A stretch of 64,000 nt of DNA, taken from positions 124,001 through 188,000 of the forward strand of contig NZ_KQ949031.1 of the NCBI RefSeq assembly GCF_001514285.1, given 5' to 3'. Position numbers and translations under genes: made by a program. The DNA comes from Streptomyces sp. DSM 15324 (GTDB lineage: Bacteria > Actinomycetota > Actinomycetes > Streptomycetales > Streptomycetaceae). This document shows positions 58,053 through 64,000 of the stretch, piece by piece. The notes under the pieces are model-generated. The model searched no databases. It worked only from the letters and a program-made list of their open reading frames with translations, and was not told the origin of the DNA. Each line of letters begins with the position of its first letter. Position 1 is the first letter of the stretch.

Positions 58053-58147
58053 GCTGTCCTCCAGTCTTCAACTTACCTGCGTCGTAGGGCGGTTACCCGC
58101 TGACGCCCCGAGGATGCGCACGGCCCGTGGGAACACCGCTCGGCCGG

Positions 58148-58810
58148 TCAGGGCCCGTAGGTGACCTTGACCTCCGTGAAGCCGAGGGAGTGCAGCAGAC
58201 CCTCCAGCATGTCGGTGGTGTTGGTCTCGGCGCGGGAGGTCAGCTCGCTGTCCTTCGCCGCCTGTGCGATGTGCTTCACGGCGAGCTTCTGCACGGCCTG
58301 CTCGCTGTTCGGGTTGTCCGAGAAGAGATCGCCGAGGCGGTCGAGAAGACCGCGCTGCTTGGAGACCGCGTAGGAGCGGTCCGGGTCGAGTGCCGGTTTG
58401 CCGAGCTGCGCGTGCGGCAGCCGGAGCGTGGCGGACGTACGGTCGCCGTCGACCGTCACGTCGTCGTCGCCCAGCCTGCCGAGGTCGACGTAGGCCTCCA
58501 CGGTGCCCGCCCCCACGTACAGCGTGCGGGTGCCGTGCAGGGCGTCCGGGAGGTACTTGGCGTCCTTCTCCAGGTCCACGACGACCTGGAAGTTGCCGGA
58601 GGCTGCGTCGTAACGGCTCATGTCCTGGATGGACTTGAGCAGGGCGGGGCCCGAGCGGTCCTTGGTCTCGGTGCCGAAGAACTCGCGCAGCCCGGGCAGC
58701 AGGCTGAGCCGGATCCCGGCGAACATCACGGTGAGTACGACCACGACCGCGATGAGTACCTTGGCCCAGCCGGGTATGCGCCCCTGGAGGCGTTTGACGG
58801 GAGTCGTCAT
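58148..58810 (-). CDS. DUF4230 membrane-anchored protein
   Basis: A 220-residue protein with one N-terminal membrane helix (WAKVLIAVVVVLTVMFAGIR, about residues 12-31) and an extracytoplasmic DUF4230 domain (LLKSIQDMSRYDAASGNFQV, TVEAYVDLGRLGDDDVTVDG, SATLRLPHAQLGKPALDPDR). The function is unknown. ATG 58810 follows AGGAGGG nine bases upstream. It is divergent from the PRPP-synthetase-like gene. Confidence 0.88.
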   Translation of the reverse strand: MTTPVKRLQGRIPGWAKVLIAVVVVLTVMFAGIRLSLLPGLREFFGTETKDRSGPALLKSIQDMSRYDAASGNFQVVVDLEKDAKYLPDALHGTRTLYVGAGTVEAYVDLGRLGDDDVTVDGDRTSATLRLPHAQLGKPALDPDRSYAVSKQRGLLDRLGDLFSDNPNSEQAVQKLAVKHIAQAAKDSELTSRAETNTTDMLEGLLHSLGFTEVKVTYGP

Positions 58811-59004
58811 GGCGACGGCCCTCCTTCCTGTCGAGACGGATTCCCGGCAAAGCCCTTGCCGCACCGCCTTGTTGACGATCTGTGACACTAAGCGAGGCCG
58901 TGGGCCATGATGGCCGCGGCCCGTCGGGGGCGCGACGAGCGGGCAGGTCGTGCTCACCCGGTCGGCCCATCCGCCCGGCCGCACGGTTCGGCGGGGTCCG
59001 TAGC

Positions 59005-60012
59005 ATGAGAGATCCCGTGAGAGATCCCCTCCAGACGGACCTGGTCGAGGAGTCCTTCGTGCGAGACATCTCCGTGTTCAGCGGCAGCGCCCACCCCGAG
59101 CTGGCCGCCGAGGTCTGTTCCCATCTGGGCGTGCCGCTGAGCCCGACCCGGCTCAGCAGGTTCGCCAACGACTGCCTGGAGGTCCAGCTCCAGGCCAATT
59201 GCCGGGAGAGGGACGTCTTCCTGGTCCAGCCCCTGGTCAAGCCCGTGCAGGAGCACCTGGTGGAGCTGCTGCTGATGTGCGACGCGGCCCGCGGCGCCTC
59301 CGCCGGCCGGATCACCGTGGTCATGCCGCACTACTCCTACGCCCGCTCCGACAAGAAGGACGCGCCCCGGATCTCCCTGGGCGGCCGTCTGGTCGCCGAT
59401 CTGATGGCGGCGGCCGGGGTCCACCGGGTTCTCACCATGACCCTGCACTCACCGCAGGTGCACGGCTTCTTCTCGATGCCCGTGGACCACCTGCACGCCC
59501 GTCGCGAGCTGGCGGCCCACTTCCGCCGCTACGACCTGACCTCCACCACCGTCGTCTCGCCCGACCTAGGAAACGCCAAGGAGGCCGCCGCCTTCGCCCG
59601 GATGATCGGCGCCCAGGTGGCGGCCGGCGCGAAGCAGCGCTATGCCGACGACCGGGTCAGCATCAACTCCTTGATCGGCGAGGTCACCGGCCGGGACGTC
59701 ATCGTCCTCGACGACGAGATAGCCAAGGGCAGTACCGTCCTCGAACTCCTCGACCGGCTGCGGGAGCTCCAGCCGCGCTCGATCCGGGTGGCCTGCACCC
59801 ACGGTCTGTTCGCGGCCGGCGCCCTCAAACGGCTCAGCGATCAGCCCGACGTCCTGGAGATCGTCTGCACCAACACCGTGCCGGTGCCCGCCGAGGAGCA
59901 CACCGACAAGCTGCGGATCCTGTCCATCGCCCCCGCCCTGGCCGAGGCCGTGCGCCGTATTCACAACGGTGAGTCCGTGAGCGCCCTGTTCGACGCGGCC
60001 CGCAGCGAATAG
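59005..60012 (+). CDS. Ribose-phosphate diphosphokinase (PRPP synthetase) family protein, divergent
   Basis: A 335-residue PRPP-synthetase-like protein with both phosphoribosyltransferase-type halves. The first has FSGSAHPELAAEVCSHLGVP, FLVQPLVKPVQEHLVELLLM and MPHYSYARSDKKDAPRISLG; the second has VVSPDLGNAKEAAAFARMIG, a Lys loop (AKQRYADDRV) and the PRPP loop VIVLDDEIAKGSTVLELL. That loop lacks the DxxxDTGGT form of housekeeping Prs. PRPP formation or a related diphosphoryl transfer is inferred. The EF-Tu-like gene follows 56 bp later. ATG 59005 is used; GTG 59017 is possible. Confidence 0.88.
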   Translation: MRDPVRDPLQTDLVEESFVRDISVFSGSAHPELAAEVCSHLGVPLSPTRLSRFANDCLEVQLQANCRERDVFLVQPLVKPVQEHLVELLLMCDAARGASAGRITVVMPHYSYARSDKKDAPRISLGGRLVADLMAAAGVHRVLTMTLHSPQVHGFFSMPVDHLHARRELAAHFRRYDLTSTTVVSPDLGNAKEAAAFARMIGAQVAAGAKQRYADDRVSINSLIGEVTGRDVIVLDDEIAKGSTVLELLDRLRELQPRSIRVACTHGLFAAGALKRLSDQPDVLEIVCTNTVPVPAEEHTDKLRILSIAPALAEAVRRIHNGESVSALFDAARSE

Positions 60013-60068
60013 ACAGGAAGGAGTGGATACGCGCATGTCGTCACCCATGTGACCAGGGAGGGCTCGCA

Positions 60069-61262
<1,194 letters not shown>

Positions 61263-61277
61263 GGCCGGGGAGTGCGG

Positions 61278-61658
61278 TCATAAGGTGCCGGACGTGGCCT
61301 CGGGCTGCCCGAGGGCCGCGTCCAGTGTCGTCGCGGGCGGCAGTAAGCGGTGCAGGCCGGTGGCCCTGAGGACGCGCAGGGCCAGCGGGTGGGTGCAGAC
61401 CAGCCGCAGTTCGCCGTCCTGGTCGAGCACCCGGCGACGGGCCCGGTACAGCAGGCGCAGTCCGGAGCAGTCGAAGAAGTCGATCCGGGAGAGGTCGATG
61501 ACCACCCGCGGGGCGGGCCCGGCGGTTGCCTCGTCGAGCCGTGGACCGATCTCCGTCGCCGCGACGATGTCGATCTCGCCGCGGAACTCCAGCACCGTGT
61601 ACCCCCGCTCCTGCCGGACGCCCAGGTGCGGGGTGTCCGCGGCGGGTTCCTGCTGCAC
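61278..61658 (-). CDS. STAS-domain anti-anti-sigma factor
   Basis: A 126-residue STAS protein with RGEIDIVAATEIGPRLDEAT, VVIDLSRIDFFDCSGLRLLY and LRLVCTHPLALRVLRATGLH. The Ser in DCSG is the place phosphorylated by partner kinases in SpoIIAA-like proteins. It would free a sigma factor by binding its anti-sigma. GTG 61658 has GGAGG ten bases before; an ATG at 61781 gives a longer N terminus without a clear site. It converges on the EF-Tu gene. Confidence 0.9.
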   Translation of the reverse strand: MQQEPAADTPHLGVRQERGYTVLEFRGEIDIVAATEIGPRLDEATAGPAPRVVIDLSRIDFFDCSGLRLLYRARRRVLDQDGELRLVCTHPLALRVLRATGLHRLLPPATTLDAALGQPEATSGTL

Positions 61659-61849
61659 GACGACATCGCCTCCAACCCGCTCCACCGGTCGGGAGCCTCC
61701 AACGCGGGGGCAGCGCACAGCAGTTCCCCGCCCCAGCAAGGTACCCCCGATGGAGTGAATTTCAGCATGTTCGATTGACATATGTCTTCGAAATTCGGGC
61801 GTGTCTCGACCGAGTTTTTTCGCGCCGTGAGCGAAGGGGTGCGAGAAGC

Positions 61850-62317
61850 TTACGAGAGGGCCTGCCATGCCGTGGACAGGGCTGTCCTGAACTGCTCCGT
61901 CTGGTGCGCCGTGAGCTCTCGCACCATCCGCTCCTCCAGCTCCCGGACGGGCTGCGCGTACTGTTCCAGCAGTGCGCGCGCGTCGTCGGTGAGCAGGATC
62001 ATCAGCTCGCGCCGGTTGCGCGGATTGCGCTCGCGGCGGATCAGGCCGCGGCTCTCCAGGGAGCGCACCAGATCGGCGATGGACTGGGCGGTCACGAAGG
62101 AGTCCCGGGCCAGCTGGGCGGCGGACAGTCCGTCGTGCCGCTCCAGGACGGTCAGCGCCGTGTACTGCAGGGCGGTGATCCCGGACGGCTTGACGAGTTC
62201 GTCCAGCCGGGATCGCACGACGAGCTCCACCTGCTTCACCATGTAGAGCAGGGACGGGGGAGCCTTGTGGGGCGGGCGCGCGGAGGTCGCCGCCTGGGTC
62301 GTCTGGGTGCCGGCCAT
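61850..62317 (-). CDS. MarR-family transcriptional regulator
   Basis: A 155-residue MarR protein, with SLLYMVKQVELVVRSRLDEL, the HTH LSAAQLARDSFVTAQSIADL VRSLESRG and the wing RRERNPRNRRELMILLT. It is divergent from an aldehyde dehydrogenase gene and two perfect CAGG/CCTG palindromes lie between, so it likely controls that gene and the following alcohol dehydrogenase, perhaps in response to an aromatic compound. Confidence 0.92.
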   Translation of the reverse strand: MAGTQTTQAATSARPPHKAPPSLLYMVKQVELVVRSRLDELVKPSGITALQYTALTVLERHDGLSAAQLARDSFVTAQSIADLVRSLESRGLIRRERNPRNRRELMILLTDDARALLEQYAQPVRELEERMVRELTAHQTEQFRTALSTAWQALS

Positions 62318-62337
62318 GAGTCCGAGCGTAGACCATT

Positions 62338-62352
62338 GACAGGAAACCTGTC
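62338..62352. promoter_or_regulatory. MarR operator site 1
   Basis: GACAGGAAACCTGTC has perfect 6-bp arms around AAA. It overlaps TTGACA, a possible -35 box, 20 bp from the MarR start and 68 bp from the dehydrogenase start. Confidence 0.8.
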
Positions 62353-62370
62353 CGTAATGAGACTCGGACC

Positions 62371-62385
62371 AACAGGAATCCTGTT
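62371..62385. promoter_or_regulatory. MarR operator site 2
   Basis: AACAGGAATCCTGTT has perfect 6-bp arms around AAT and shares CAGGAA/CCTGT with site 1. The two centres are 33 bp apart, close to three helical turns. Confidence 0.8.
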
Positions 62386-62420
62386 ATTTGAAAACTTGGC
62401 AACGATGCTGAGGAGTGGCG

Positions 62421-63875
62421 ATGACCACCTTCGAGATCGACCCCGGTCGACTGTTCATCGGGGGACAGTGGCGCGAGGCCGCGGACGGAGCGCGGACCGA
62501 GGTGGTCGACCCGTCCCGGGGCGCGGTCGTCACCACCGTCGCCGAGGCGGGCGCCGCCGACGTGGACGCCGCGGTGCGGGCCGCCCGCGAGGCCTTCGAC
62601 TCCGGCCGGTGGTCCGGGCTCAGCGGCCGCGAGCGCGGCCGGATCCTGCTGCGGGTGGCCCAGCTGATCCGCGAGGAGGCCGACGAGATCGCCCGGCTGG
62701 AGAGCCTGGACGTCGGCAAGCCGATCACCCTGGCCCACGCGGTCGACGTCACCAACGCGGCCAACGACTACGAGTACTACGCCACGCTCGCCTTCTCCCT
62801 GGAAGGCGGCAACCGCGACATCCCGATGAACGCCCTCGCCTACACCCAGCGGGGCCCGATCGGCGTCGTCGCCGCCATCACCCCGTTCAACTTCCCGCTG
62901 ATCCTGGCCGGTTCGAAGCTCGCCCCGGCCCTCGCCGCGGGCAACACGGTCGTCCACAAGCCCGCCGACGAGACCCCGCTGAGCGCGCTGTACATGGCGG
63001 GACTGCTCCAGCGGGCCGGGGTGCCCGACGGCGTCGTCAACGTCGTCACCGGCACCGGCCCGGTCGCGGGCGAGGCGCTGCTGCGCCACCCCGGCGTCGA
63101 CAAGGTCGCCTTCACCGGCTCCACCGCGATCGGCCGGCACGTGGCGGGCATCGCCGGTGAGAACCTCAAGCAGGTCACCATGGAACTCGGCGGCAACGCC
63201 GCGCACCTCGTCTTCGAGGACGCCGACCTGGAGAAGGCCGTCGGCGCGGTCATCAAGGGCTTCGTCTTCAACAGCGGCCAGTTCTGCATGGGCGGCCCGC
63301 GCCTGCTGGTGGCCCGCCCGGTCTACAGCACCCTGCTGAACATCCTCGCCGAGGCCGTCCCCGGGGTGCCCGTGGGCGACCCGCGCGCCGCGGAGACCGT
63401 CGTCGGACCCATGGCGGGGGAGAAGCACCTGCGCAAGGTCGAGGAGTACGTCGACCTCGCCCGCAAGGAGGGCGCCCGGATCGTCTGCGGCGGTGAGCGC
63501 CTCGACCTGGACGGCGGCTACTACTACAAGCCCACCGTCATCGCCGACCTCCCGAACGACTCACGGGTCGTCCAGGAGGAGATCTTCGGCCCCGTCCTCA
63601 CCGTCCAGCCCTTCGACGACGAGGACGAGGCGGTCGCCCTCGCCAACTCCACCCCGTACGGCCTGGCTTCGGGGGTGCAGACCGGCAACCTCGCCCGCGC
63701 CCACCGGATCGCCGACCGCCTCCAGGCCGGCATCGTCTGGGTCAACGACTGGGCCATGCTCGACCCGGCCGTCCCCTTCGGCGGCGTCAAGGACTCCGGC
63801 TTCGGCCGCGAGTACGGCCCCGAGGCGCTCGCCTCCTACACCAAGGTCAAGTCCGTCGTCGTCTCACTCGACTGA
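62421..63875 (+). CDS. Aldehyde dehydrogenase
   Basis: A 484-residue aldehyde dehydrogenase. Lys180 in VVHKPA, FTGST at 231-235, general base Glu255 in MELGGN and catalytic Cys289 in NSGQFCMGG are all present. The C-terminal VNDWAMLDPAVPFGGVKDSG and EYGPEALASYTKVKSVVV are typical. The substrate is not known; the following alcohol dehydrogenase suggests sequential oxidation of an alcohol to an acid. ATG 62421 has GAGGAG five bases before. It is divergent from MarR and likely repressed by it. Confidence 0.94.
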   Translation: MTTFEIDPGRLFIGGQWREAADGARTEVVDPSRGAVVTTVAEAGAADVDAAVRAAREAFDSGRWSGLSGRERGRILLRVAQLIREEADEIARLESLDVGKPITLAHAVDVTNAANDYEYYATLAFSLEGGNRDIPMNALAYTQRGPIGVVAAITPFNFPLILAGSKLAPALAAGNTVVHKPADETPLSALYMAGLLQRAGVPDGVVNVVTGTGPVAGEALLRHPGVDKVAFTGSTAIGRHVAGIAGENLKQVTMELGGNAAHLVFEDADLEKAVGAVIKGFVFNSGQFCMGGPRLLVARPVYSTLLNILAEAVPGVPVGDPRAAETVVGPMAGEKHLRKVEEYVDLARKEGARIVCGGERLDLDGGYYYKPTVIADLPNDSRVVQEEIFGPVLTVQPFDDEDEAVALANSTPYGLASGVQTGNLARAHRIADRLQAGIVWVNDWAMLDPAVPFGGVKDSGFGREYGPEALASYTKVKSVVVSLD

Positions 63876-63905
63876 ACCAGCCGCCCGGCCAAGGGAGTTC
63901 CATCG

Positions 63906-64000
63906 ATGTCCATCACCACGCGCGCGGCCGTCGTCGAGTCAGCCGGAGCGCCGTTCACCCTCTCCGAGGTCGTCCTCGCCGAGCCCGGCCCGCACGAGGC
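63906..64000 (+). CDS. Zinc-type alcohol dehydrogenase, N-terminal fragment (cut by window end)
   Basis: The first 31 residues read MSITTRAAVVESAGAPFTLS and EVVLAEPGPHEA, the usual start of class III-like or aryl-alcohol Zn dehydrogenases with the GroES fold. The rest is beyond the window. The ATG at 63906 follows AAGGGAG, 30 bp after the aldehyde dehydrogenase stop, so it is in the same operon. Probably it oxidises the alcohol whose aldehyde the upstream enzyme handles. Confidence 0.8.
   Translation, partial: MSITTRAAVVESAGAPFTLSEVVLAEPGPHE

Overview
The window is high-GC DNA with strong third-position G/C, many GTG and TTG starts, four-base ATGA/GTGA stop-start overlaps and families typical of Streptomyces: DUF397 with DUF5753 XRE regulators, an S-adenosyl methyltransferase of the DUF574 type, a DmdR/IdeR-like iron box, a divergent EF-Tu and a stand-alone CYP102-type P450. 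It reads as a stretch of a Streptomyces chromosome arm. I see no rRNA, tRNA, CRISPR array, insertion sequence or phage module.

Layout. 1-9.6 kb: the tail of a LacI regulator, a benzaldehyde-type aldehyde dehydrogenase, thioredoxin, an FAD disulfide oxidoreductase, peptide deformylase, a PepSY membrane protein, a TPR protein, and two MarR regulators each facing a divergent gene (an EamA exporter and an alpha/beta hydrolase). 9.6-14.6 kb: a DUF4142 protein, an unknown protein, a decayed DUF1963/AraC chimera, a SnoaL/LysR pair and a frameshifted pirin. 14.6-17.8 kb: an ATPase, DUF397 and XRE signalling group and a DUF574 methyltransferase. 18-23.9 kb: a YheO-type regulator with threonine dehydratase, a cupin, a MoxR ATPase/VWA pair and a TraB-like protein.

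24-39.6 kb is the most coherent block, an L-rhamnose locus. On the minus strand rhaI, a fused rhamnulose-1-phosphate aldolase/lactaldehyde dehydrogenase, rhamnulokinase and lutABC run leftward. On the plus strand a rhamnose ABC importer (ATPase, two permeases, lipoprotein), a rhamnose mutarotase and a Tat-exported BNR beta-propeller run rightward, followed by a LacI repressor. Three LacI-like palindromes lie between the two arms. Together they would release or bind rhamnose, import it, convert it to DHAP plus lactaldehyde, oxidise that to lactate and take lactate to pyruvate.

39.7-64 kb: an alpha/beta hydrolase, a PIG-L deacetylase, an ECF41 sigma factor, a Cys-rich pentapeptide protein, a CYP102-type P450 with divergent TetR, a DUF2470 protein behind an iron box, a lactonase-like lipoprotein, an unknown protein, a FUSC transporter, an FBP (EF-G-binding type) protein, a DUF3626 protein, a ROK regulator, a frameshifted epimerase, an SDR, a PHP hydrolase, a VanZ protein, a DUF4230 protein, a PRPP-synthetase-like protein beside an EF-Tu3-like gene, a STAS protein, and a MarR regulator facing an aldehyde dehydrogenase and an alcohol dehydrogenase cut by the window end.

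No gene-free stretch exceeds 300 bp apart from the pseudogene-filled interval at 10,981-12,238. Gene identities were read from motifs without database searches.
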